Shown here piece by piece: positions 10,523-21,003 of a stretch of 64,000 nucleotides of DNA. The stretch comes from Adiantum capillus-veneris (Eukaryota; Streptophyta; Polypodiopsida; Polypodiales; Pteridaceae). The position numbers and the translations under genes were made by a program. The stretch's first letter is position 1. Each line of letters begins with the position of its first letter. The stretch lies in contig CM043960.1 of assembly GCA_014529385.2 (NCBI GenBank), positions 34,490,396-34,554,395 on the forward strand, given 5' to 3'. The notes below the pieces were generated by a model, which was given only the letters and a program-made list of their open reading frames with translations, was not told where the DNA came from and ran no database searches.

Positions 10523-10968
10523 AAGTGAATGTAATAACCCTCCTAGAGGTACCATAGTGAAAGCTTCAAAAGGGGAAGGCCATTGCAATTGATCACCGCT
10601 CTCTTATGCTTGGGGAAAAGTAAGAGAGCATGATGCTTTCATACTTTTTGATCTTAGCTCCACCTACAATTTTATCTCTAGTATGGGATGTTATCTCCAT
10701 GACTTTGAGACATGGGATGTTGCAAAAGAAGATGGATCTTTTAATGGAAAATAAGCCTCATTCAATCCAGGTGCAAAAATATGTAGATAAAGAAGATTTC
10801 TCACATGAATATGTTATTGTAGTGGGCACCATGGTTTGATTGCATGGATGCCTCTATAAAGTTTCCTAAAAGAAAATTTCTCTTTTCCTATAGAGGCAAG
10901 GATATTGCATTTGATGTAAATAGTGTGGGAAGCACTATTCCACTTGTAGAGACTCAATCTTTGACAAA
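10523..10968 (+). pseudogene. Element C: gag end and protease
   Basis: Plus-strand sequence homologous to F between the zinc knuckle and RT. The peptide WGKVREHDAFILFD is kept, but the active site now reads D-L-S and stops follow. Further on, the segment VDKEDFSHEYVI and a decayed FRGKDI-like stretch match F in order. It begins directly at the end of B's LTR, so the upstream half of C is expected on the far side of B. Confidence 0.75.
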
Positions 10969-11953
10969 GTGATAAAAAGCTCTCTTTCTTGTTACATAGG
11001 TTGTGTCAAAGAGTCTACGGAGGATGCATGTGTTCTTAAAGAGGTAAGAAGTGCAACTAGAGAGGATTTCAAATTGTCTAATTTTCTAAACGAGTTTCAA
11101 GGTGTGTTTATGGATAATAGTCCTAGGGATATACCTCCCAAAAGAGGACAAGATGATCATACAATAGAACTTCTACCTGGTCTACCTGGTAGTTCACCTC
11201 CTAATAGACCTCCTTATCGAGTCTCACAGGCTCAACAAGAGGAGATTATGAGGAAAGTGAACAAACTTGTATAAAAGGGGATGTTAAGATCTTGATCATC
11301 TTCATTTTGTTCACTAGTTCTGTTAGTACAAAAGAAAAATGTACTTATAGAATGTGTGTGGACTATCGTACACTTAATAGGATAACCATAGAGAATAGAT
11401 TCTCCATTCCTAGGATAGAGGATCTATTTGATAAGCTACAAGGGTCTACCTAATTTAGTCAAATAGATCTCAGAAGTGGTTATCATCAGATAAGAATTGT
11501 GCCTAAAGATATTCATAAGACGGCCTTTTGTAGATCATATGGCCTAGATGAATCTTTTGTGCCAGTCAACTTTCATCAAATGATGAAGAAGCCCTTTAGA
11601 CCTCATCAAAGATTCATAGGAGTGTTCTTCAATGACACTATCATCTATTGCAAGTCTATTGAAGAACATAAGCAACATCTTCAAGTAATATTTCAGTTTT
11701 GAGAGGTAAGAAGATTTATGTTAACCAAAAGAAAAGTGAATTTTTATGAAAAGAGATTCAATATCTAGGTCATAATATCTCCAAGTAAGGATCCCTAAAA
11801 AGTTGTAGGTAATAAAAGGATGGCCTATACCAACAAAGCTACATGAATTTAGAAGCTTTATACGAAGTGTGCATCCTATAGATGCATCATAGAAAAATTC
11901 TTTTGCATAGCGGGACCATTGTATGATTTAACTTAAAAGAGCATAAAATATAT
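10969..11953 (+). pseudogene. Element C: reverse transcriptase remnant
   Basis: Open fragments retain NFLNEFQGVFMDN, PPKRGQDDHTIELLPG, PPYRVSQAQQEEIM, CVDYRTLNRITIENRF and GVFFNDTIIY. The last is the catalytic F-F-D-D box with the first Asp changed to Asn. Several stops and frame changes interrupt the domain. It is the same chromovirus family as B and F and clearly the oldest of the three. Confidence 0.8.
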
Positions 11954-13255
11954 ATGGATTGTGAAAGAGAAGGTAAGCACAACCAAGTGGCCGATGCTCT
12001 TGAATCATGTAGACCAAAGGTGAATGTTGTATCGATAGCTATTCACAATGATCTATCCTCTATGATAGATGAGTATGCTATGGATCCAGACTTCAAAGAT
12101 GTAATGTCAAGTATTGCACTAGGGAAAAGGAGGAACCGTACAATGTGCAAGAATGGAAATAGGTCATGTGTTACACATAGGTTGCATAAAAAAGTTATGT
12201 ATGAATCTCATGCTCCCTCTTATGTGGAACATAGGGGAATTCAAGCTACACTCAAGGGAATAGAAATGTACTTTATCAAGAAAAACATACAGGACTATGT
12301 CGCCCAATGCATTGTGTGTCAGAAGATAAATTATTATAGAGGAAAATAGCCTAGCTTGCTTCTCTGAGAGGGGGGTTACCATGTATAAATTATGTATATC
12401 CCATGCGTTCGAGGACTATTTCTAAACTCCTTGTCTGTGAATTTTTAACAAATAAAAATGTACCATTTTCTTATTCAATCTGTAATGTTTTTTTCCAATT
12501 CCATTTTATTGTACCCTTATGTATGTGAAAATGTGAGAAAAAATTAAATTTAATAACCCCTTCTGCTACACTCACGTGATAGTCACATAATTTTAAGTGA
12601 CCCCCCCCCGAGGCTTGATTTAGCCACTACCTATACCTAATTCACCATGGGAGAGCATATTCATGGATTTCATCTTTAAACTGTAAAGGTCTAGATTCAT
12701 GGAAATACAAAGAACATGGACAATAATAGACCGGTTTAGTGAACAAGTGCATTTTATACCGCTCAAAAGTCTATTAAAGCAGGACATATGGAAATCCTCT
12801 TCATATCACAACTCTTTAAGTATCATGGCTTACCAACGTCCATAGTATCTGATAGAGATCCAAGAATGACCAATAATTTTGGAAAGGCCTCTTTAAGAAT
12901 CTCGATATTAAGTTAAATTTCTCCTTGTCCTATCACCCACAAACAGATAGCCAAAGTGCAATACCAAACTCAATCATTATTGATTTACTCAAAGCATATG
13001 TTAAGGAATTAGACCAGAGAGATCACTGGAAAAAGCAAATCCGCCCAAATTTGAAGGTCAAGAAGAGATTCTACATCCTGAAATCATTCTATGACACGAA
13101 GAATATGTTTTAAGAAGTGGTACTTAAGACTATTCCATGACATCTTATTAAATCTAAGAATTATCCTTTTGAAGAGGCAAGGTGGATGCAAGGCATCCAA
13201 TTAAAGTATAATGTAAACCTTGTAAATGCTTACAATGACTCATGTCAAAGGTAAG
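11954..13255 (+). pseudogene. Element C: RNase H end, integrase and chromodomain remnant
   Basis: Fragments of the RNase H end (GKHNQVADALES), the integrase zinc domain (HRGIQATLKGIE, YVAQCIVCQK), the integrase core (FKYHGLP, SDRDPR, SYHPQTDSQSA) and the chromodomain end (KNYPFEEARWMQGIQL) follow the order of F. A MITE splits the integrase at 12369-12609. About 130 residues between integrase core and chromodomain are missing compared with F. The E of the D,D-35-E triad has become Ala (QSA instead of QSE). Confidence 0.8.
12369..12609. mobile_element. Small MITE-like insertion in element C
   Basis: A 241-bp AT-rich block interrupts sequence collinear with F. Its ends are imperfect inverted repeats (GGGGGGTTAC at the left; the right end reads GTGACCCCC). 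GAG is present on both sides (12366-12368 and 12610-12612), consistent with a 3-bp target duplication. No coding capacity. Confidence 0.6.
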
Positions 13256-13640
13256 ACCCAAATTTTAAAAAAGCATGTTTCATAAAGAATTTGTCGTTTT
13301 AATGTTCATAAGCTTTTTTGAAAAGTGTATGCATACAACAAATCACACTTACGATAGACATGTTTCTCTCGAGCACCAAGTACACTTTGTCAATCTACTC
13401 TGGAGGATGTAAGGGCTAAGCAAAGCCATGCTTGCAACACATAAGTCTTTCAATCACCAAGTGGAATTAGTCACCTCATTGAAAGGGTGTAGACACGTAA
13501 AAAAAAGGATCCTCTACCCAAAATAAAAGGACTAGCTATGACTTTATTTTTCCTACTCCATAGTCAAGGACGACTATGATATTTCAAGGGAGAGCTTAGT
13601 TTAGTCAAAGGCTTGGGACCAAAGGAAAGAAGTCTATAAA
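13256..13640 (+). other. Element C: 3' untranslated region and polypurine tract
   Basis: Non-coding sequence parallel to F downstream of its pol stop: a CATAGTCAAGGACGACTATG block and then a purine stretch near 13585-13597 (TTTCAAGGGAGAGC). In F the 3' LTR starts right after this; here no LTR start (TGTCATAA) follows, so the 3' LTR is deleted or truncated. Confidence 0.55.
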
Positions 13641-13739
13641 AGAGAAAGAATAATTGCTATTTTATTATCTTGGTCAAGGGTACATTCAAGAAATGATAAA
13701 TCTATCACAAGCACCATTGATCAAAGGTACATGATGTAG

Positions 13740-14200
13740 GGGATAAACTAGAGCAATTATAGGACTCTGAAAATAGAGCAATTATAGGATAAACTAGAGC
13801 AAATGTATGAAGGAGACCCTGAGGTGTTGAGCCAATTGTTGTCCATTGGGGACAACTTTGTAGTCAAGGAAATTAATCCAAATGAGGACTTCTATCTTCT
13901 AAAGTGCACAAAAAAAAATGTATCAGACAAAAAGAGCACAAAAGGGCCTTTGGTATAACAAAATGGCAAGAGGTAGAAAGCTAATTGAGGGCTTGTAGTA
14001 TGCCCAAGTTGATACACGTTCCTTTGTTGGATCAAATGCCTCCGATGATGATGTACTTGTTAGAGCCATAAGTTTTCATGTGGAGGCTATCCCTAGCCTC
14101 CATAATTGTGTTAGCTTATCCTCAAAGACATACAAAAATATCTGCAATAGTATTCATATGAACAAGAACGTGATCGAGAGGAAGGCATAACAACCTTGGC
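13740..14200 (+). pseudogene. Unrecognised coding-like fragment
   Basis: From ATG at 13803 about 50 codons are open and look protein-like (GDPEVLSQLLSIGDNFVV, NPNEDFYLLKCTKK). After a frame shift near 13975 another coding-like run follows (KLIEGL, stop, YAQVDTRSFVGSNASDD, AISFHVEAIPSLHN). I do not recognise the protein. It lies between the end of element C and a simple-repeat region and may be a relic of a host gene or of another transposon. Confidence 0.3.
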
Positions 14201-14988
14201 CCTATCTAGCATACTTGCAATTGGAAACATTTGTACTTCTCCCAAATAGAGTCTTATTTTGCTCACTTGCAATGCAATAGTTACTTTTTTAATCTTTATT
14301 TTCTTTCCTCTTTGCTAAGTATGTCTCCATTTTTCTAGGTACTACTGTGTTATAGAGTACCAAATTTGGTACACCACATCATCAAATTTGATACTCCATA
14401 GTACCAATTTGCATACATACAATTTGCATACTAATCTCCACATTACCTACATACCACTCTCTACCATACCAATAGCATACACACGAGTTAGGATATGGAG
14501 CGATCTTGTCGGGGTGATTTTTTTTATTTTTTTTTTGGGGGGGGGGCACCGGTGCATCGCTAATGCCACCCGCTTTTCTCCTCTATCCTCTCCTTCTCCT
14601 CTGCCACCCTCTCCTTCTCCACCACTTCCAACTGTCCCCTCTCATCCTCCTATCATCTATCCTCCACTCTTTGGCTCTCTCTCACTATCCCTACCTATAC
14701 ATCTCTTTCTCACTAACTTCTTCTCTTCCTTCCTTCCCCCGGGAGGTCACCTAATAAAAATGTAGCCTATCACGTGAGTTCAACAGAAGGGTATTTAAAG
14801 TTCTTGAAACTTGAAAAAATATAAATATAGAAGGGCATTTTTTTTTCAAATATGAAAAAAACTTACAGATAAAGAAAATGGTACATTATATTCCTAACAA
14901 AATTCACAGATAAGGGGTTTTACAAACATGTTTTGAAAGCACGTGATATGGTAGTTTTACACATAGTGAACCCCTTGAGCTTCCTTCC

Positions 14989-15042
<54 letters not shown>

Positions 15043-15482
15043 CCCATTTCACCTCCCCCCCCCTCTCTCTCTCCCTCCCTACCTGTGGAATTTTTTCTCT
15101 CTATCGTTTTGTTTCTATATCTCTGCTATACTCTAAACTCTCTCTCTCCCTCCTACCATCACCTTGCCTAGCCACACTCTCTCCCACACCCTTCCTCATT
15201 GTTTCTCCCTCCATCCATTTCTCTAGAAAGATCCCACTCCCATGATGTTTCCCTCCCTCCCTTACTCCCTCTCTCTCTCTCTCTAGCCATGGACATATAT
15301 AGAAGGGGGGGGGGGGAGAGTATAGCAAAGACAATTAAGTTTGGAAAAACATTGTGCTTCTACCATTGGATTTTGCAAAATCATTTGACACAATACATCG
15401 GGACTTTATATCCAAAGTCTCAGCTAAGATGGGCTTTGACTCTAAGATGAGCACACGTATCATTATGTTGGGTCAAGAAGTT

Positions 15483-15532
<50 letters not shown>

Positions 15533-15606
15533 CATGTTTTGTTGCTGTGAGTATAGCAGGGTTTAGTCGACCTTGTGCAGGGTTTTTGCACCTTGAGACG
15601 GGGGGA
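14201..15606. other. Non-coding stretch rich in simple repeats
   Basis: No gene seen. It contains a T-run followed by a 10-base G-run (about 14521-14547), (CT)n at 14992-15041, shorter CT blocks to about 15285, a G-run at 15306-15315 and (GA)n at 15483-15531. Leu/Ser- or Pro-rich ORFs here are products of base composition. Confidence 0.8.
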
Positions 15607-15840
15607 GGGGAAGATCTTCAAATTGGCTAAGGGTTTCAGAGGCTCAAGGACGAAGAGCTACATCAAGGTTGGAAGGCAACGCATCGAGAAGGGCCTGTAG
15701 TATGCATCTTACAATTGTCACACCAAGAAGCGTGACACCGCAGCCTCTAGATCTAGTGTATCGATGCACCCGCTTGCACGGGATCAAGTATGGCCAATTC
15801 ATGCATTGGTATGATGAAAAACATTAAGATCTGGCCCAAA
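15607..15840 (+). pseudogene. Ribosomal protein L20 (bL20, organellar type) pseudogene
   Basis: Plus-strand translation gives KIFKLAKGFRGSRTKSYI, VGRQRIEKGL, a TAG where bL20 usually has Gln, YA and then KKRD, matching the conserved basic N-terminal half of bL20. After a one-frame shift the reading RCTRLHGIKYGQFMHWYDE follows, matching the central segment with the invariant N/K-Y-G-x-F-x-H. bL20 binds 23S-type rRNA in chloroplast or mitochondrial ribosomes; plants have a nuclear gene for the mitochondrial form. No intron or upstream Met is seen. With one stop and one frame shift this is most likely a dead copy, perhaps retroposed. Similarity judged by eye. Confidence 0.65.
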
Positions 15841-17270
15841 ATGAGTGAAAAGACATCATATGGGTATGATGTCTTTTTTGGCCAAATTGCACTTTTGATA
15901 TCCAGATGGCTTGTGCATGTTATTTACACCACTCCTACAAAGTTTCACTTGATTTGGAGCTATTTTTGCAAGTCTAGGATCATATGTCGGTTTAATGCCC
16001 TTCTTTGCATTTTTTGGGTTTGCAATCGATTAACTAGCTCCAAATCTCCTGTAACTTTGTATTTTGGATGGTATTAGCATGTATATAGTGAATATGAACT
16101 CAGAAGTGGAGTGTTATGTGCAAAAATGCTGTGAGACATCATATGGGTATGGTGTCTGATTTATCAAAAATGTTTTTTTCATGCAAGGCTTCTGCTGTGC
16201 TTGTGCCCTAAGCCCTTGTAGCTAGTTTTCAACTTTAAAAATCACAATTTTAGCTAAAAGCCCCCTTTGTAGGCATTTCAGTCTTCGAGTCCGTCTTTTG
16301 GTTTCGAAGTAGACTTTTCCTGATCTTAGTCCTCGAGAGTTGTATCCCGAGCTTGTGTGAGTTGTTGGGAAGTCGTCTGTATGGTTTAGGTTGACCTTGA
16401 TTGTTTTTACACCACTTTTTGCCAAAGTGTCCTGTGAAACTTGTGAAAGAAGCTGTATATGTGTGTTTCGAAAAACCGTGTCTCTCAAGAGACCACTGTT
16501 GGTGTGTATACGTCGCCGTGATTCTTTGCCCAAATCTACCACAAAATCTCAAACCACAAGCTCTGCGGAAGCTGAAATTTCATTTTCAGCTCATAATTTA
16601 TGCACTTAATTTTGAGCACCTCTCGTTCTTCCAAAAGTGCATCAAACTCGCATACTACGCCAAAGCGGAAAACCTGAAATTTTCTAAGCTGAATATCAAA
16701 AAATCAGTGAGGAATTTGCAAAAAGTTTCTTCTGCAAAGTTGTAGATCTCGCAAAAACAGTCAGGATAACCGGGAATCAACCTGAATTGCCACCTTTTAC
16801 TAGTTGAAAACAGACCTATCCGGGAGTCAAAATCGAACACTTTTTGCCATTTAGTTGCCCGAAAGCATCTTTTTCCACATTGGTAAGTGAAATGGCTTCG
16901 CCTTGGATTTTGGTTGTAGACATTCGTCGTTGATGGTCATTTGAAGCTTTTTGCGAAGTTTTGTGGCCAATGGTTGCCAAATTTGGCCGTTATGCCAAAA
17001 TGACGCTTTGTGTATCTGCCACCAAATCGGATGTTTAGACCCACTTTTGGTTGTCCAAACCCGGAGATACTCCATGGTTGCTTTGATCTCTATAAGGTTA
17101 AACTTCTTGTGAAGTTCCGTTGCATTTCGAGTCATCATCCTGTACTATATTTTGGTTAAAATAGAATTTTGTTGATCTTTTTTTTTGTGAACTTTTGTAT
17201 GGAAAGGTTTTTTGGAAGAGAATCCCATCTCTAATGACAGTGTAATCTCACCCCAAGCTACATACATTGA
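15841..17270. other. Intergenic sequence without recognisable gene
   Basis: No convincing coding frame. It carries a perfect hairpin at 15848-15877 (13-bp arms, 4-base loop) and a near copy at 16135-16156. From 16250 to 17150 several overlapping ORFs of 60-114 codons occur on both strands without protein-like composition. Confidence 0.6.
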
Positions 17271-17272
17271 TC

Positions 17273-18814
17273 CATCCACCCACCCTCACGTGCAAGAAAA
17301 GGTAAGCAAAGTATAGAAAAACCCTCCCAATGTGTGCCTGTAGATGCTGATGTTGAGGAGGAGAGCTTTCCAATTTCTCTTCTACCAAAAAGATCCACCT
17401 TAGCATCAAAGTCTTGCTTCTCTGAGACTATTATGGGTCGTTCTCTATATGAGCGGATGCCAACAAAACATACCATAGGTAGACGTTCTTTGCTTGTTTA
17501 TTTGCTTTTTATTACTCTAATTAGTTATTGCTTGCATTCCATTGACATGTCCTATGGTTTTCTAAGCATTCTTTGAGATCCTAATCAATTGAAAATTTCA
17601 TTTTCATGTTTAGGAGAGGAGTTTATTACATGTGTGGATGCTTTGTTATTGGATGTGGAAGCAACTGATGACCTAGCATGGCATAGGTAAGACTTACATA
17701 TTTCTCTAAAAAGTTATATTACCATAATCTACTCTTACCATAATCATTTGTTTTGTGTTAGTATTGAAATGTGGTTCAAGAAAACACCAGTCTATGATGG
17801 GCGCGAGTATGCATTGAAGGGGGAAATCTCCCAATATGTGGCAAGATTGATCTTTGTAGACTTCCCTACGTCCATGTTAGTTGATGGTATTCACAATCAC
17901 ACTATAGGTGAACTTTTTTTATGTCATTTGGGAGGCTTCGTGCTGGTTATAGAATGCATATATGTTATGATGTAATTTTTCATTTTAACTTGAGTGTGTA
18001 GGTAATGTAAAAATTTCTCCTGAGTGGAACCACTTTTCCACTGCCTTGGCGACTGGTGTCATGGAAATCGCCGATGTTCACTTGGCAGACGAGGGTTTCT
18101 TGGTGACTTTGTCTCTTACACAACATTTGGGAGATCTTGTCCTTCAAGCTAATAGATTTAGTTTTCAGCTCCGTCGCTCGTGGACTTTGATGTGTGATGG
18201 GGGATATTTACACCCAAAGGCTGGTGAGCAGGTGAGGCTGCCTTCTCTATGTGAAGCTTGCATATGAATTTAGAGTTATTCTTTTTAAGTGATTTGTTCT
18301 CTCCTTTCATAGGTGATGGATCTCACTCTTGGCCTATTTTATCGTAAGAATGCTCAAAGAATTAACCTCATTATGATAGAAAGGGGAGGATGTTTCTCCT
18401 GAGTTCTTTCCGGCCTCAAGAAGCTACCTCATAGAGTCTCCTCCTTGTTCATGTAATGATTATACAAGTTTAGCTAGAGATTTAATTCGAGGGGGAGTAG
18501 AGCGTACTGAGACTTTTTACAAGTAAATTTCTAGCCATGAAATTTTATGAATTAGGACACACATCTTGATAGTTTTATGCAATCTCTTGTCTTTAAAATT
18601 TGATTATTTTGTTTGACACAGTTGGCTGCTAGAAACATTCACATATGAGGATGATCATGTTATGGACATCTTTGCTGGGTGTGGTGGCTTGGGGCTTGCT
18701 TGCACAAAGGAGATACGTCACTGTCTAATGTTAGAGGGTGATTTCTTTGTCTTCTCTGAGTGTTTAGAGAAGAAAGTTTGTGGTCCTCCTCCTAGGAGAA
18801 AAACTAGTAGATAG
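17273..18814 (+). pseudogene. Spliced methyltransferase-like gene (six exons seen, one frameshift)
   Basis: Exons end at 17478, then 17614-17686, 17762-17907, 18002-18231, 18313-18522 and 18622-18814. All five introns (75-135 nt) have GT-AG ends and compatible phases, so the frame runs through except for one extra G in a GGGG run near 18388. The N-terminal part is unrecognised (NLS-like RARKGK, DVEEESFPISLLPKRS). The last exon encodes FYNWLLETFTYEDDHVMDIF, AGCGGLGLAC, RHCLMLEGDFFVF and then a stop. The D-x-F-A-G-C-G-G loop is an AdoMet-binding motif I, preceded by an amphipathic segment and followed by an acidic motif, as at the C-terminus of N4/N6-type (beta-class) DNA methylases. A C5-methylase relic truncated after motif I is the alternative. 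Start of the first exon is uncertain. Confidence 0.55.
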
Positions 18815-19170
18815 CTACTTCCATTGGTGGACAATTATTTTTGTGACTTGACTCTATGTATTGTTTAAGATAGTATTTTTTTAATGCAACAACGAGAAAC
18901 ATATGAAGATTGTGGGTTTTTCCCTTGTCCCCACAAGGGTTTTTCACCCACAATGATGGTGCCTTGATTTGGGATGATGTTTCATAGCTCAAATTGAGGC
19001 TCAATCTATATGTTGTTCAATTATGGGAAAAATGTTGTGTTTCTCATGTCATTATCTTGTTTTTGTTGTTCTTATTGGGGTTTAGGGTAATGCAAGCAAA
19101 TGCTTACTCAATAATCATCATGTGTGCTTGTGTGTGTGTGGGGGGGGTCTCTCTTAATGCTCTAGACTTG
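18815..19170. other. Downstream region of the methyltransferase-like gene
   Basis: AT-rich sequence with no further coding frame. It may hold the 3' UTR. It ends in a short TG/G run (19130-19147) leading into the CT array. Confidence 0.4.
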
Positions 19171-19284
19171 CATCTCTCTCTCTCTCTCTCTCTCTCTAAT
19201 TGCTTATAGCATGAACAAGATTAAGACTCATTACTAGAGTAGACTTCAATTTTCCTCATACCAAAAATTCAAATATTTCACTTT

Positions 19285-19337
<53 letters not shown>

Positions 19338-19430
19338 CTCTCTAATTGCTTATAGCATGAACAAGATAAAGACTCATTACTAGAGTAGACTTCAATTTTC
19401 CTCATACCAAAAAATCAAATATTTCACTTT

Positions 19431-19476
<46 letters not shown>

Positions 19477-19564
19477 ATTGCTTGTAGAGAAAACAAGATA
19501 AAGACTTGTTGCCAGGGTAGACTTCAACTTATCCCATGCAAGAAATTTAAAATATTTCACTTTG

Positions 19565-19613
<49 letters not shown>

Positions 19614-19622
19614 TTCACTTTG

Positions 19623-19677
<55 letters not shown>

Positions 19678-19790
19678 TCTCTCTAATTGGCTTATAATGC
19701 GAACAAGATAAAGACTCGTTGTGCTAGAGTAGACTTCAACTTACCTCATACCAAAAATTCAAATATTTTACTTTGTACTAAAATTCTTAT
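19171..19790. repeat. Tandem minisatellite of (CT)n tracts plus a ~90-bp spacer
   Basis: Five (CT)n tracts (about 19171-19197, 19287-19332, 19433-19475, 19566-19609 and 19625-19673) alternate with near copies of a spacer that starts CTCTAATTGCTTATAG and ends AAATATTTCACTTTG. The spacer occurs four times, with one short extra unit (CATATTTCACTTTGCA). Period is roughly 115-150 bp, depending on CT length. Confidence 0.9.
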
Positions 19791-20339
19791 GGATCATAAA
19801 CATAGACTTTGTGATGATCTTTCTTATAAATACTACATATATGACATTGCAGTATTAATATATTGACGTTGATATGGTTATTTTTTTTTAAATCAAATCT
19901 ATGTTGTATTACTATGGCCCTTAATTGTGTCACAAACATGTAGAGCACAATTTTTTTTATATGCACTTTATCCTAGTTCAAAAGCTATATACCTTAGTAT
20001 GTGCAAAAGGTTACATCTGATTTTGCTACCCATAAAAAGCTCTAACTTTGTAGAGAAAGCTCTAAATGAAAAGCTCCTATATTTAATATCCCCCTATTTA
20101 AGCATTAAAAGAAGTTGTAAATGTCCTAGAACCTGCAAAAACGCACACACAAACACAAAGTTAAACCCTAAACCCTAGATCTACAAGTAAACATGAAAAC
20201 AATCTCACCTTCGTGTTATGGGCTAACCCACAAGCAAGATTAGCACTTCCGAATGCTTGTTTTGCACCAGATTTGCTAGAGGTTAGGAAGGAGAGAGCTT
20301 GAGGAAAGGTGCAAGAAGAAGTAAAATGCGCAGAGAAAG
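19791..20339. other. No gene seen
   Basis: AT-rich sequence. It includes a telomere-like AAACCCTAAACCCTAGAT at about 20163-20180, a telobox-type motif found near many plant promoters; here it is isolated. Confidence 0.5.
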
Positions 20340-20572
20340 CCTACGTTTTCTTCTTTTGCAGGTATCGTCGGTACAAAAATCGGTATAAGTGCCGGAAAGC
20401 ATGCCAGAGACGGCGTCGAAAAGTGCATGCGCATTGACGTCGAAATAGGCACTGAAACATGCGTCGGAAATTTGAAAAACTTTAGCTCCCTCCATACATA
20501 CCTACACATATACCGACGCTCCGCAGTGACGCCTGTAATGTGGCGCCGCAATTTAAGTGACCTCTTGTAGTG
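20340..20572. mobile_element. Terminus of a CACTA (En/Spm-type) transposon
   Basis: The sequence ends CCTCTTGTAGTG at 20572; its reverse complement begins CACTACAAGAG, the classic start of plant CACTA elements. The adjoining 220 bp is rich in short CG-containing repeats on both strands (for example GACGCCTG, CGACGCTCCG, GGCGTCGAAAAG), as expected of subterminal transposase-binding repeats. The other end was not found in the window, so the element is truncated, long, or rearranged. Confidence 0.6.
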
Positions 20573-20779
20573 CGATGCAAATGTCCACCGTCAGAAGCTC
20601 AATACTATCGATGCATCTAGATCCTAAAGCAAGGTCTCATCTAAAGAAAGGAGTTCCCAAATGAGTGTGCACCCATTTGCAGATAGCTCCCATGAAAGCT
20701 TTGATTTCCAGACAACCCAAAATAGGCGCATGAGGCATTCGTTTGGGTGCTTGAATCTAATACATATATCTTCAGCTAG

Positions 20780-21003
20780 CACTCTTGCTTTATCCTTGTC
20801 CCTTGTGGGGATGAAACAAAAGAGAAGTCTTCAAAGGACCACTATATCTTTCTCGTCACATTTGGCCTTTCAGATGTTGCTGATCACTTGGCTCCATTTG
20901 CCAGCCGCCCACTTCTTGGATCAGAACCTTTTTTTGTCTCAGATCTTCCCAAATTATTTTTGGAATTGGAGGAAAATGATAGACTCAATCTAGACAAAAA
21001 GTG
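20780..21003 (+). pseudogene. Orphan exon-like coding segment
   Basis: Bounded by an AG at 20778-20779 (directly preceded in frame by a stop) and a GTAAGA donor at 21004, with about 74 uninterrupted codons. Protein-like composition: KDHYIFLVTFGLSDVADHLA, PFASRPLLGSEPFF, LPKLFLELEEND. Family not recognised. No neighbouring exon was found on either side; it may be a host gene exon captured or stranded next to the CACTA end. Confidence 0.4.

Noticed and set aside
10523-13255. B and C as one element broken by an inversion or self-integration
   Set aside because: Both copies contain the same gag-protease segment with different mutations, which a simple inversion of one element would not give.
18650-18700. 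Plain assignment of the AdoMet motif to a MET1-type cytosine-5 methylase
   Set aside because: The loop resembles MET1, but the flanking residues, preceding exon and stop 40 residues later do not fit; kept only as an alternative.
19171-19790. Regularly spaced repeats as a possible CRISPR array
   Set aside because: Repeat units are simple CT tracts, spacers are copies of each other, and the genome is a plant's.
20160-20180. Telomere-like repeat as an interstitial telomere
   Set aside because: Only about two and a half units; short telobox motifs like this are common in plants.
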